DNA of 64,000 bases from Caballeronia sordidicola (GTDB taxonomy: Bacteria > Pseudomonadota > Gammaproteobacteria > Burkholderiales > Burkholderiaceae): NCBI RefSeq assembly GCF_002220365.1, contig NZ_MTHB01000096.1, positions 45,856 through 109,855 on the forward strand, read 5' to 3'. Shown here one piece after another: positions 25,804 through 34,575 of the stretch. A program made the position numbers and the translations under genes. The notes below the pieces were generated by a model, which was given only the letters and a program-made list of their open reading frames with translations, did no database searches and was not told where the DNA came from. Each line of letters begins with the position of its first letter. The stretch's first letter is position 1.

Positions 25804-27665
25804 CCTCGCGCTCATCGCCCCGGATTCGCCCTCAGTCGACGAATCCGGCTGCGCGTCTCTCTCCCGTGTTCCATGCGTTGCATGCACTTACGGCGACACG
25901 CGCACCCGACGAGTTATTCGATACCTTGATTCGTGCCGTGATGGAGAATTCGGAGGCTTCAACGGCCTTTTTGCTGTTGGCAGAGGGCGGAACGTTGGAA
26001 ATAATCGCACAAGGAAAGGTGAAAAACCAGCGCGTGAACGTGCGCACGAATCGTCAAGGCACGTCATTCTCCGAACTACCAGAATCCATAGTCGCTAACG
26101 TACAACGCGAGCGCGTCCAGGTTGTTCTCGCTGACGCGGCGGAGGTCAGCCCCTTTTCCAACGACCCCTATCTGATGAAGCAGCATGTCCGGTCGGTTGC
26201 TTGCTTGCCCATGATCGGGCGAGGCGATTTCCTCGGGCTTGTCTATTTGGAAAACGATCTTCAGCCCGGCGTGTTCACGCAAGAGCGCGTCACGCTCCTG
26301 AACTTGCTGGTCGCGCAGGCGGCTATCTCGCTGGAGAACACCCGGTACTGCGAACGCCTGACAAAAGAAAATGAGCGCATGAATGCGGTACACGGCGAAC
26401 TGGTGTTCCAGCGCAATTTGCTGCGGACGTTAGCTGAAACGTTCCCGCACCGCATCTATGCCAAGGATACCGAAACGCGCTTCATTTTCGGAAATATGGC
26501 TGTAGCGCAAGGCATGGGGGTGAGCAGCCCCGATGATTTGCTTGGAAAAACGGACTTCGGCTTTTATCCGGAGGCATGCGCCGCTCGTTACCATCGAGAA
26601 GAACGAGCGATCATGCAATCCGGCCAACCGTTGATGCATCGGGAAGAAGAAGTGAACTATCTGTTGACCAATGACGTGGCGTGGATGTTGACGACAAAGG
26701 TCCCTCTTCGGGATGACGACGGAAAAGTGGTCGGCATTGTCGGCGTCAACTACGACATCACCGAACGCAAGAGAACGGAGATGGAACTGGTCTCGCGCAA
26801 TGCTCAACTGCTGGAACTTAACGCCAAGCTTTCTCGAGCTCAGGCGCAACTCGTGCAATCCGAGAAGCTGGCTTCTATTGGTCAGCTTGCTGCGGGCGTT
26901 GCGCATGAAATCAACAACCCGGTTGGGTTCATTTTCTCGAATTTCACCACCCTGGATGGATACCTGGAGAACCTGTTGACTATGCTCACTGCCTATGAAG
27001 AGGCGGAGCATTTCATTGAATCCCAAGCAATGAAAGACAGGTTGAGAGCGCTGGGTGAGACCGTTGACCTGCCATTCCTAAAGGAGGACATACCGGTGTT
27101 GATGACCGAGACCAAGGATGGAATCGCAAGAGTACGAAAAATCGTGCAAGCGTTGACCGAATTTTCACGCGTGGGCGGCAATGTAGAGTGGCGATTCGCG
27201 AATCTGCACCAGGGTATCGATGCCACATTGAACATCATCAATAGCGAGATCAAATACAAGGCAGATGTGATCAAGGAATACGGACAGATACCAGAGATTG
27301 AGTGCCTGCCGTCCGAAATCAACCAGGTAATCATGAACCTGCTCGTTAATGCAGCCCATTCGATAGGGGAAGATAGAGGCAAGATTACTATCCGTACGAG
27401 CGTAATGCGCGAGACCGTATCAATCGAAATTTCGGATAACGGTTGTGGCATTGAGAAGGAGAGCCTGTCACGCATCTTCGACCCGTTTTACACCACGAAA
27501 CCAGTGGGTAAAGGAACCGGACTTGGGTTGTCGTTATCGTATGGCATTGTACAAAAGCATCGCGGAACCTTGGAAGTCGAAAGCGAAGTCAAGCAAGGTA
27601 CGACTTTCCGACTGACTCTGCCAGTCAAACAAGGGCGCCTTCAAACGGGAATAGCCGACGCGTGA
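25800..27665 (+). CDS. GAF-PAS sensor histidine kinase
   Basis: A 621-residue kinase with no membrane helix. A GAF domain (about residues 25-185; LGLVYLENDL, AQAAISLENTRY) is followed by a PAS domain (about 205-325) and the kinase core. The phosphorylated His369 is in GQLAAGVAHEINNPVG. The ATPase N box (NQVIMNLLVNAAHSIG) and G boxes (SDNGCGI, GKGTGLGLSLSYGIV) are intact. The GTG at 25800 overlaps the stop of the GGDEF-EAL gene (GTGA), showing translational coupling. It probably phosphorylates the receiver domain of the protein encoded at 22452. Confidence 0.92.
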   Translation: MTSRSSPRIRPQSTNPAARLSPVFHALHALTATRAPDELFDTLIRAVMENSEASTAFLLLAEGGTLEIIAQGKVKNQRVNVRTNRQGTSFSELPESIVANVQRERVQVVLADAAEVSPFSNDPYLMKQHVRSVACLPMIGRGDFLGLVYLENDLQPGVFTQERVTLLNLLVAQAAISLENTRYCERLTKENERMNAVHGELVFQRNLLRTLAETFPHRIYAKDTETRFIFGNMAVAQGMGVSSPDDLLGKTDFGFYPEACAARYHREERAIMQSGQPLMHREEEVNYLLTNDVAWMLTTKVPLRDDDGKVVGIVGVNYDITERKRTEMELVSRNAQLLELNAKLSRAQAQLVQSEKLASIGQLAAGVAHEINNPVGFIFSNFTTLDGYLENLLTMLTAYEEAEHFIESQAMKDRLRALGETVDLPFLKEDIPVLMTETKDGIARVRKIVQALTEFSRVGGNVEWRFANLHQGIDATLNIINSEIKYKADVIKEYGQIPEIECLPSEINQVIMNLLVNAAHSIGEDRGKITIRTSVMRETVSIEISDNGCGIEKESLSRIFDPFYTTKPVGKGTGLGLSLSYGIVQKHRGTLEVESEVKQGTTFRLTLPVKQGRLQTGIADA

Positions 27666-27724
27666 GGCCATAGAGCCGGGGGCGGCCTCTCGTCAGGTTA
27701 TGCGCATTTGTCGGCGAGACACCA

Positions 27725-28597
27725 TCACGCATCGCTTGTTGTTCGCGCGATATTGCCCGACTCGCCCGCTGGCCAGACAACAGGAAAAAGCGGATGTTCC
27801 ATCACCGCGCCTTCGCTCAGCGTCTCCCCAAGACCCGGAAACTCAGGCGAGGTACGCCAACGCCGTGGCGCATGCCGAACGTCATCGCCAATAAACCGAA
27901 TCGAGAAAGCGCGCCGCCGTGTCGGCCCGCTCACACCACCAGACGCATGCAGCGTCAGCATGTTAAAGCACACCATATCACCGGGCTCAAGCGCCCACCC
28001 AATGATCGGATACGCCCCCCGATCACCCTCAATATCCGGCAGATCCACCAAGCTGCCCTCAGGAAACCATTTAGCCTGATTGTCCATGAACGTACGCGGC
28101 ATTAGCCACGGTCCGAGATGCGAGCCCGCAACAAACTCCAGCCGTGACTCCTGAGAAACAGGATCGACCGGAATCCACATGCTGACGTTGTCGCGGCCGG
28201 TGATGTTGTAATAGGGCTGGTCCTGATGCCATGGCGTACGCTGCCGGGTATTCGGCTCCTTCACCAGCAGATGATCGTGGTAAAGCCGTATCGTCTCGCT
28301 CCCCAACAACGCCGCCGCAACTTCGGGTGCTGCCGAATGAAAAATAAATTGGCGATATGCTTCGTTATCCTGCCAATTGCAGAAGTCTTCGAAGAACCAG
28401 CCCGGATCGTCGGGACGGCTCGCGACCTTCGCGCGCGGACTGGGTGCCTGCAGGTTGCTATCGATACCCTCGCGCAGCAGCGCCACTTCTTCCTGTGTGA
28501 ATATCTGGCGGATGCAAACCGCGCCATCGCGGTGAAAGTCTTCCATCAATTGCGGCGTGACGGCCCGCGCAAGACGGGCGGTTACGGTCTCCAACAT
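27725..28597 (-). CDS. Phytanoyl-CoA dioxygenase (PhyH) family protein
   Basis: A 290-residue Fe(II)/2-oxoglutarate oxygenase of the PhyH family. The iron-binding HxD is in TPWHQDQPYYN and the distal His in MLTLHASGGVSG, followed by the Arg (RRRAFSIRF) that would bind 2-oxoglutarate. Such enzymes hydroxylate small molecules, often amino acids or their derivatives. The start MLETVT follows a GGAG element; an upstream ATG in frame is less likely. A relic of an amino-acid-binding protein lies immediately upstream, hinting that the gene once belonged to an uptake and catabolism operon. Confidence 0.88.
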   Translation of the reverse strand: MLETVTARLARAVTPQLMEDFHRDGAVCIRQIFTQEEVALLREGIDSNLQAPSPRAKVASRPDDPGWFFEDFCNWQDNEAYRQFIFHSAAPEVAAALLGSETIRLYHDHLLVKEPNTRQRTPWHQDQPYYNITGRDNVSMWIPVDPVSQESRLEFVAGSHLGPWLMPRTFMDNQAKWFPEGSLVDLPDIEGDRGAYPIIGWALEPGDMVCFNMLTLHASGGVSGPTRRRAFSIRFIGDDVRHAPRRWRTSPEFPGLGETLSEGAVMEHPLFPVVWPAGESGNIARTTSDA

Positions 28598-28638
28598 ATC
28601 TGACTCCCTGCAAGAAAGAATGGGCTGAATCCTGACGC

Positions 28639-28716
28639 TCAATCGCCGTAAATGTCGAAATTGAAGTACTTCGCAGCGACCTGTTGATACACACCGTCAT
28701 GACGTATCGAGTTTGC
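28639..28716 (-). pseudogene. C-terminal relic of an amino-acid ABC transporter binding protein
   Basis: Twenty-five codons and a stop on the minus strand read ANSIRHDGVYQQVAAKYF, then NFDIYGD. This is the characteristic end of periplasmic lysine/arginine/ornithine- or His-type binding proteins (typically a dG-Y-x-i-x-x-KYF-x-FD-x-YG pattern). Nothing upstream continues it. It sits 41 bases before the dioxygenase start and in the same direction, so a deletion probably removed the transporter genes. Confidence 0.6.
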
Positions 28717-28812
28717 CGGAAACACGCCATGTGCTGCAGTCAGTCGAACTGTTGATCTGATGGTGTGCCGGGACTTCGCGAATGGTTTGCAGGCCGGCTG
28801 TGCGCCGGCGAA

Positions 28813-29199
28813 CTAGTCCAAAGGCGGAACGATTCCCTCGACCAGCGTCTTGCGCAGGCGCGCGCGACGGCGTTCGAGGTCCGCTATCTGGCGCTCGATG
28901 GAGGCCAGCCGTTTGCGCTGCGCATCGGTGGTTTCGGAACACGAACTCGCGCCTTCGATCATGCGCATGCAGTCAGGAAAAGCGCGGATATCAGCCAGGC
29001 TGAAACCCGTCGCTATCATGCGCTGGATCTGCCTGACCTGCGTGACAGCCGCACTCGGAAACGCCCGGTAGCCATTGCTGGCGCGGATGGATGTGAGCAG
29101 GCCGTGTTCATCGTAGTGACGGATCGAGCGCACGCTTGCACCGGTCTCGCGGGCGAGCTCGCCAATGGTCAGCAAGTCTTGCGTAATGGCTTGGGTCAT
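28813..29199 (-). CDS. MerR-family transcriptional regulator
   Basis: A 128-residue MerR protein. The N-terminal winged helix-turn-helix (about residues 9-50) shows LTIGELARETGASVRSIRHY and then GLLTSIRASNGYR. A dimerisation coiled coil follows (about 80-120; RKRLASIERQIADLERRRARL). The effector end is short and carries two Cys (residues in CMRMIEGASSC), too few for a confident metal site. The start MTQAI is preferred to two earlier Mets. A palindrome with the long MerR-type spacing lies in the gap to the divergent hydrolase gene. Confidence 0.9.
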   Translation of the reverse strand: MTQAITQDLLTIGELARETGASVRSIRHYDEHGLLTSIRASNGYRAFPSAAVTQVRQIQRMIATGFSLADIRAFPDCMRMIEGASSCSETTDAQRKRLASIERQIADLERRRARLRKTLVEGIVPPLD

Positions 29200-29220
29200 G
29201 AAAAAGAATAACACTTTTTG

Positions 29221-29250
29221 CTTGACCCTCACATCAGTGTAAGGGTTGAG
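29221..29250 (+). promoter_or_regulatory. MerR-type operator/promoter
   Basis: CTTGACCCT at the left and AGGGTTGAG at the right form inverted arms, with ACAC and GTGT-like inner arms (CACATCAGTG) between. The left arm contains TTGACC, a -35 element, so the dyad would lie in a stretched -35/-10 spacer as in other MerR promoters. It lies between the MerR gene and the alpha/beta hydrolase gene and most likely drives the latter. Confidence 0.75.
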
Positions 29251-29283
29251 ACTGGGTATCTCAACGACCCTGGAGTACTGTTC

Positions 29284-30192
29284 ATGCCCCGCCGCATTCT
29301 TCGTTACGCACTCTGCGCCCTGCTCGCCATGGGTGCCGTATTTGCAGCGTCACCCGCCGCAATCGCCGATACAAAAAGCTATACCGTCACCGCGCCGGAC
29401 GGCGTCACGCTGGCTGTCCAGGAATCGGGAAGCGCAGATGGACCCGCCATCGTTCTCATTCACGGACTGCTCGGCAGCCACCTGAATTGGGACGCGCAAT
29501 TGAAAAGCCGCGAGCTTCAGCGGTACCGCATCATTACCTATGACATGCGCGGCCACGGCCTGTCGGCGAAGCCAACGGACGCCAATGCCTATAGCGACGG
29601 GCGGCGTTGGGCGGATGATCTCGCAACGGTCATCGAGTCGTCGCACGCGCGCAAACCGGTTCTTATCGGGTGGTCGCTGGGCGGAGCTGTCATTTCGAAC
29701 TACCTGGCAGCATATGGGGATAGCCGCATTGCCGGCGCGGTGTATGTCGACGGCGTAATCGAGTTGAAGCCGGACCAGATAGTGGCTCATCCGGAGGTGT
29801 ACCGAGACATGAACTCACCAGACTTGAAGACCCACCTCGATGCCGAGCGCGCTTTCCTTAGCCTGTGCTTCCACACGCAGCCCGACAGGTCCATGTTCGA
29901 GCGTCTGCTCGCCAATGCCGCCATGGCCTCGTGGGACATGCAGAGCGCGGTTCAGTCGATGACCGTCCCCGCATCCGAGGGTTTGAGCCGCGCCCGGGTA
30001 CCTGTTTTGTTGATCTATGGCGCGCGCGATGCGCTTGTGAAGGTCAAGCCCGCGATTGCCCGTGCGTCGGAACTGGATCCGCGGATACAGACCAAGCTGT
30101 ACGCTAATTCGGGTCACGCGCCGTTCATCGAAGAGCCGGATCGCTTTAATCGCGACCTGTCCGCTTTCGTCGATGCCACTTCGCCGCGTTGA
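29284..30192 (+). CDS. Secreted alpha/beta hydrolase
   Basis: A 302-residue hydrolase with an N-terminal signal peptide (ending near AAIADT). The fold landmarks are the oxyanion segment IVLIHGLLGSHLNW, the nucleophile elbow GWSLGGA with catalytic Ser, an acid in LLIYGARDALV, and the catalytic His in NSGHAPFIEEPDRFN. It probably acts in the periplasm on an ester, lactone or haloalkane-type substrate that cannot be specified. The MerR-type operator at 29221 implies induction by the ligand of the divergent regulator. Confidence 0.88.
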   Translation: MPRRILRYALCALLAMGAVFAASPAAIADTKSYTVTAPDGVTLAVQESGSADGPAIVLIHGLLGSHLNWDAQLKSRELQRYRIITYDMRGHGLSAKPTDANAYSDGRRWADDLATVIESSHARKPVLIGWSLGGAVISNYLAAYGDSRIAGAVYVDGVIELKPDQIVAHPEVYRDMNSPDLKTHLDAERAFLSLCFHTQPDRSMFERLLANAAMASWDMQSAVQSMTVPASEGLSRARVPVLLIYGARDALVKVKPAIARASELDPRIQTKLYANSGHAPFIEEPDRFNRDLSAFVDATSPR

Positions 30193-30230
30193 GTGGACAA
30201 GCGCAAAAAGTGGCATCCATTGCGCAGACA

Positions 30231-30263
30231 AAAAACGGCGCGCACCATCGAGTGCGCGCCGTT
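30231..30263. terminator. Bidirectional terminator between hydrolase and porin genes
   Basis: A 12-bp stem (AACGGCGCGCAC at 30234-30245 with GTGCGCGCCGTT at 30252-30263) is preceded by AAAAA, which is a T-tract for minus-strand transcripts. It should end the porin mRNA and may also stop hydrolase transcription. Confidence 0.8.
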
Positions 30264-30306
30264 GGTTCGGAAGTGTCATGCCCGGCAGCAAACCGGGCGG
30301 CCCACA

Positions 30307-31413
30307 TCAGAATATGTTGCGAAAGCCGACCGCGACGCCGGTCTGGTTGTTGCGTCCCGGGAAGTCTGCCTGCGCCGCGCCGGTGCCGCGGATGAAATCG
30401 ACCGTGCCATACACTTCTGTCCGCTTGGACAGTGAGTATTCGGCAAGCAGCACGCCTGAGTAACGCACGCCGCGGCTAAGCGTTGTCCCGTCCGCATCCA
30501 GCGCATTGCGTGAGTGATCGTAGTAGGCCGCCGCGGTCAACAGCAACGGCGGGGTGACCTGCCACGTGGCGCCCGTGTAGAAACCATCGTCGATGCGGTT
30601 GGTGTTCGTCACAGGCGCCGCGAAATTGGCCGCCGGTGAGTTTGCAGCCGACATGAAGATGTCGACCATGCCGGTATTGTCCTGCGAATGCAGCCAGCCC
30701 GCGAAGGCCTTGACCGTGCTGAATGCATAGACCGCGCTCACGTTGACAACGTTGAACTTGTTGTTGTGCACGTCGCTGTTCTGCTGGAAGCCCGCATCAA
30801 GAGACAAGCCGGCGAACGTGTAGGACGCCGTCAAGCCGTACATGTTGCTCGCGCCGGTGCTGCCGGCCACGTTGCCGAAGCCGTACATGGCTTCCACGTT
30901 CACGCCGCCGAACTGGCCGTTGTACTTGACGGAGTTGTTCTGCCGCAGGCCGTAGCCGAGTGCGCCGGGCAACCAGCCGTCCTGATCGTAGTTACCCACG
31001 GTCAACGGGTCGTACACGTTCCCTAACTGGTCGAACAGCGGCGTGTTCTGTCGACCCAAGGTGACGGTGCCATATTGATTACTCGACAGCCCGACATAAG
31101 CCATCCGGTTGAAGAGCGTATTCGCGCTCGCAAACTGGCCGTTCCAGAGGTTGAAGCCGTCCTCGAGCCGGAACACCGCAGACAGACCGCCGCCCAGATC
31201 CTCAGATCCCTTCAAGCCCCATCGGCTGCCGGTGATCGGGCCGACGCCCATCGATACCTGGCTGTCGTTGCTCGCATTGGCGTTGGTGAGATAGCGGACG
31301 CTCGTGTCGACGATGCCGTACAGCGTGACCGAGCTTTGCGCGAAAGCGGATTGGGCAGCAATGGCGATCAGTGCGCCGCCGATTGCGCCAATTGCGCTGG
31401 TAGTTTTCTTCAC
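30307..31413 (-). CDS. Gram-negative porin (OmpC-like, Burkholderia type)
   Basis: A 368-residue outer-membrane protein with a signal peptide ending AFA-Q and a mature start SSVTLYGIVDTSVRYL, the standard opening of betaproteobacterial general porins. The chain has alternating beta-strand patterns (RWGLKGSEDLGGGLSAVFRLE) and ends in Phe (FRNIF), the signal for the barrel assembly machinery. It forms a trimeric diffusion channel for small solutes. It has its own terminator and a 390-base upstream region, so it is monocistronic. Confidence 0.93.
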   Translation of the reverse strand: MKKTTSAIGAIGGALIAIAAQSAFAQSSVTLYGIVDTSVRYLTNANASNDSQVSMGVGPITGSRWGLKGSEDLGGGLSAVFRLEDGFNLWNGQFASANTLFNRMAYVGLSSNQYGTVTLGRQNTPLFDQLGNVYDPLTVGNYDQDGWLPGALGYGLRQNNSVKYNGQFGGVNVEAMYGFGNVAGSTGASNMYGLTASYTFAGLSLDAGFQQNSDVHNNKFNVVNVSAVYAFSTVKAFAGWLHSQDNTGMVDIFMSAANSPAANFAAPVTNTNRIDDGFYTGATWQVTPPLLLTAAAYYDHSRNALDADGTTLSRGVRYSGVLLAEYSLSKRTEVYGTVDFIRGTGAAQADFPGRNNQTGVAVGFRNIF

Positions 31414-31804
31414 AGAGTGTCTCCCCTATTGATTGCTGGGCAAACTACGGGCGTATGTAACGCAGGTAGCTCATGCGCGATTTTTGATCGCAAGCGGGAT
31501 AATATTTCCTTCAAATTAAATCGGGATCTGTTTTCGATTGTTGTGTCTCCCGTTCACAACATTGGATTGACTTCCGCGTCGCGGGATAGTCCATAAAATC
31601 TGGGTTGGTTAACAATTATTGAAACGCTGTTAAATACCGTTTCGCCCAGCAGGCATCGAATCGCCAATAGGCGCCTGACGCATCGCAGCATCAATGGACG
31701 TGGGTCCCGAAGGCACTCTTTCTGGTCGGTGCTAAAATGAGCGTTTAGCGCAACGTGTATCGGCCGCCCGAATCTTTATGCATCGGAGCCGCTCGTAAGA
31801 CGCA
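31414..31804. other. Promoter region of the porin gene, no gene
   Basis: About 390 bases between the porin start and the stop codon of the Hsp70-family operon, both on the minus strand. The sequence near 31500-31640 is AT-rich compared with the rest and probably carries the porin promoter and regulator sites. No specific element could be named, and no coding frame is convincing. Confidence 0.45.
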
Positions 31805-34570
31805 TCAGCCAATAATCAGTTTTAATCCGGCTGGCAGCGACTCTCCGAATACGCGCCCGGTGTCTGCGTTATCGAGCGTCACGACCTCGCGAACCATGTC
31901 GGCCCACGCCGGCGGTGCATTGACGGCTTCGAGTCGTCGCACGACAGTTTCGCGGATCGGCTCCTGCAAATCCCTTGAACGGTCGCCCGTCATGCGGGCG
32001 ATTTGCGCGGCGGCAAACATGGCCGGCTCAACCTTTTTCCAGTCCAGTGCGAGGATTGCGTCCAGCCATCGGGTCGCCACGTCCGCCGGGACAACACCAT
32101 GCACGCTGCCATAGAACGGCCGACGTGCACCGATGCGTCCAATCGCCCACCAGCCCTGGTGATTTTCCGAGGGCCGCTGTAGCCGAACCAGAAGCTGTTC
32201 CGCGATGCTGATCTTGCGATCGACAGTGATGCGTTCAAGCGACGCGGAAAGGCGCAGCATGTCCGCGTAGCCTACCTTCGCGGGATCGAAAGGCAGCTTA
32301 TGTCGCTTCGTGCCCGCAGCAGCCTGAAGCCAGGCCATTGCATCGAGCACCTGAAGCTGTGCATCCTCATGCAAGCCGCCTGCCGCGCGACGCCAGAGCG
32401 TCCACCATTCCGACCACACCTGGCCCTCGTTGACGTACTGAATGCCGTCGTCGAACAGCGACCAAAGCTGTTCGATGCGCCATTCATCGAGCGGATAGCC
32501 AAATCCCGGCCGCACGCAATAGCCGGCCAGATTCAACCATAGGCGTTCGTGATCCGCTGAACGCCGCCGCCGGCCGGCGCGTTCCCAGAGCGCCCCGAAC
32601 AGTTCGCGAAGCAGTGCGCCCTCCCAACTCTGACGCGGCCCCAGAAGCAGTTCAAGTCCTGCACGCAGGCGCTTCACTTCCTTAGGATCGACGTTCGCCG
32701 AGCGGACGCCGAACGTGCGGTCGATGAGTTCAATGGCCTTGTCGAGCGACGGATTTCGGATAGCCGCAGAAACGTCGTGTTCAGCATCGTCACGTCGCAA
32801 CTGGAACTCGAGCAGCCATCGTTGCGAAGCATCGTCGGTTGCGATGCAGTGCATCTCCAGCCGGCCGAGTTCCGTCAGCGACGTCGTGAGTCTGACGGGC
32901 CGCTCACGAGGCCCGCTTGCATCCTGCTGCTGTACCACCGTTGCGACCGGCGGCAAGCGGACGAAGTCGCCCGTCGTGACGTCGACAAGCTCGCCGGGCT
33001 GCCAGGCCGTGTCGGCGACGGTCGAGACCAGATGGAAGCGCACCGGATGCCCGATCCGCAACGCAAACACGCGATCCTCGAGATGCACCTCGTGGCCTTC
33101 TTCGGTTCCACGTGGCAACAGGCACACGCCCCGCGACGCCTGCGCGTCGTCATCGAGGACGAGAAAGTAGCTGCGTGGCGAGCCGCCGCCAATACGCGGT
33201 GCATGTCCCGCGCGGGCCAGGCCGTAAGCGACCGCGCCACGCGCAACAGCGACGTCGGGATGGTCGTTTTCCAACACATGCAGAGGCTGCTGGCGCCACG
33301 TGCCGAGCGCACTCGCCAGACGCCCGGAGAGCGCTTTGGCACGGAAGACGCCGCCGTTGAGCAACAAGGTATCGGGCATCGGCGTTTGCGCCACATCCGA
33401 TGCGCCCAATGCATCGCGCGACTGCGCTTCGAGCCTTTTCAGAAACGCTGCGATGTGCCGCGTGATTGCCGGATCGGCCGCATAAGGCAAGCCGAACTCG
33501 ACGAGCGCTGCCCGCGAACGGCGAGGCAATTCGTCCGGGCTGCCCGTTGGAAGGAACCCTTCCACGATGATCTGCTCGACTTCCTCCCGGCTCAACTCCG
33601 TCGTGCGCGCGCCGCCGACAAGCCGGGCTCCCGCACCCAGCAGCGTGATCGCAACGGAGTCGGGCGGCTGTGCGCCAAGCAGTTGTTCCTTCGCGGCGCG
33701 GCATCTTTCTACGAGCTGGGACAGGCTCGCCGCCGACAGTCGCGTTTGCTCCTTGGCCAAACGCGTCTCGACCAGATGCGCCAGCGCGAGATCCATGTTG
33801 TCGCCGCCGAGCATCAAATGATTGCCGACGCCGATGCGGGTCAGTTGCGGCTCGCCGTCCTCGACATGCACCTTGATGAGTGTGAGATCCGTCGTGCCGC
33901 CGCCCACATCGCAGACCAGCACGAGGCGTGTCTGCGAGAGTTCGGCGCCGAGTGTCGCGCGATGATGGAACAGCCAATCGTAGAAAACGGCCTGGGGCTC
34001 TTCAAGCAGGCGCAGTGCCGGGAGCTTCGCGATACGCGCGGCCTCCAGCGTGAGCGCGCGCGCGCCGTCATCGAACGATGCAGGAACGGTAAGCACCACG
34101 TCCTGATCTTCGAGCGGCGCGTGCGGAAAACGACGGTTCCACGCGGCACGCACGTGAGCCAGATAGCTGGCGCTCGCCGTTACCGGCGAGACCTTGCCGA
34201 CGTCATCGTCCGCGCCCCACGGCAGAATTGGCGCGAGACGGTCGACCGACGCATGCGAGAGCCAGCTTTTCGCGCTGGTCACGAGCCGTCCCGGCACCTG
34301 CGCGCCCAGCGTGCGGGCGAGATGTCCAATCACGGCCGGTGGCGTCTCGGGCTTGTCAGCCTCGCTCCACGGTAATTGCAGATCGCCAGGCGCAAGCTCG
34401 CCCGGCGCCGGGTGATAGCGCACAGACGGCAACAACTCGCGCGCGCCGACCTCGCCAAGACCCACGAGCTGATCGATATCAAAGATGCGGATCTCGTCAG
34501 TACCCGCCTCGACGTACGCAACGACCGTATTGCTCGTGCCGAGATCGATGCCGACGATGGTTTGCTTCAT
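31805..34570 (-). CDS. Large Hsp70-family protein (921 residues)
   Basis: An Hsp70-type ATPase with an intact nucleotide-binding domain (about residues 1-480): phosphate loop GIDLGTSNTVV, LRLLEEPQAVFYDW, CDVGGGTTDLTLI, GGDNMDLALAH and LLNGGVF. The C-terminal 440 residues do not look like the DnaK substrate-binding domain and lid; they include helical, Trp-rich segments (GQVWSEWWTLWRRAAGG). It starts 5 bases after the second Hsp70-like gene, so the two are one operon with DUF2760. The family is uncharacterised. No J-domain or GrpE gene is nearby. Confidence 0.88.
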   Translation of the reverse strand: MKQTIVGIDLGTSNTVVAYVEAGTDEIRIFDIDQLVGLGEVGARELLPSVRYHPAPGELAPGDLQLPWSEADKPETPPAVIGHLARTLGAQVPGRLVTSAKSWLSHASVDRLAPILPWGADDDVGKVSPVTASASYLAHVRAAWNRRFPHAPLEDQDVVLTVPASFDDGARALTLEAARIAKLPALRLLEEPQAVFYDWLFHHRATLGAELSQTRLVLVCDVGGGTTDLTLIKVHVEDGEPQLTRIGVGNHLMLGGDNMDLALAHLVETRLAKEQTRLSAASLSQLVERCRAAKEQLLGAQPPDSVAITLLGAGARLVGGARTTELSREEVEQIIVEGFLPTGSPDELPRRSRAALVEFGLPYAADPAITRHIAAFLKRLEAQSRDALGASDVAQTPMPDTLLLNGGVFRAKALSGRLASALGTWRQQPLHVLENDHPDVAVARGAVAYGLARAGHAPRIGGGSPRSYFLVLDDDAQASRGVCLLPRGTEEGHEVHLEDRVFALRIGHPVRFHLVSTVADTAWQPGELVDVTTGDFVRLPPVATVVQQQDASGPRERPVRLTTSLTELGRLEMHCIATDDASQRWLLEFQLRRDDAEHDVSAAIRNPSLDKAIELIDRTFGVRSANVDPKEVKRLRAGLELLLGPRQSWEGALLRELFGALWERAGRRRRSADHERLWLNLAGYCVRPGFGYPLDEWRIEQLWSLFDDGIQYVNEGQVWSEWWTLWRRAAGGLHEDAQLQVLDAMAWLQAAAGTKRHKLPFDPAKVGYADMLRLSASLERITVDRKISIAEQLLVRLQRPSENHQGWWAIGRIGARRPFYGSVHGVVPADVATRWLDAILALDWKKVEPAMFAAAQIARMTGDRSRDLQEPIRETVVRRLEAVNAPPAWADMVREVVTLDNADTGRVFGESLPAGLKLIIG

Positions 34571-34575
34571 CGAAC

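Noticed and set aside
32777..34375. A 532-codon open frame opposite the 921-residue Hsp70 gene
   Set aside because: A shadow frame, since the opposite strand carries intact ATPase motifs over the same bases.
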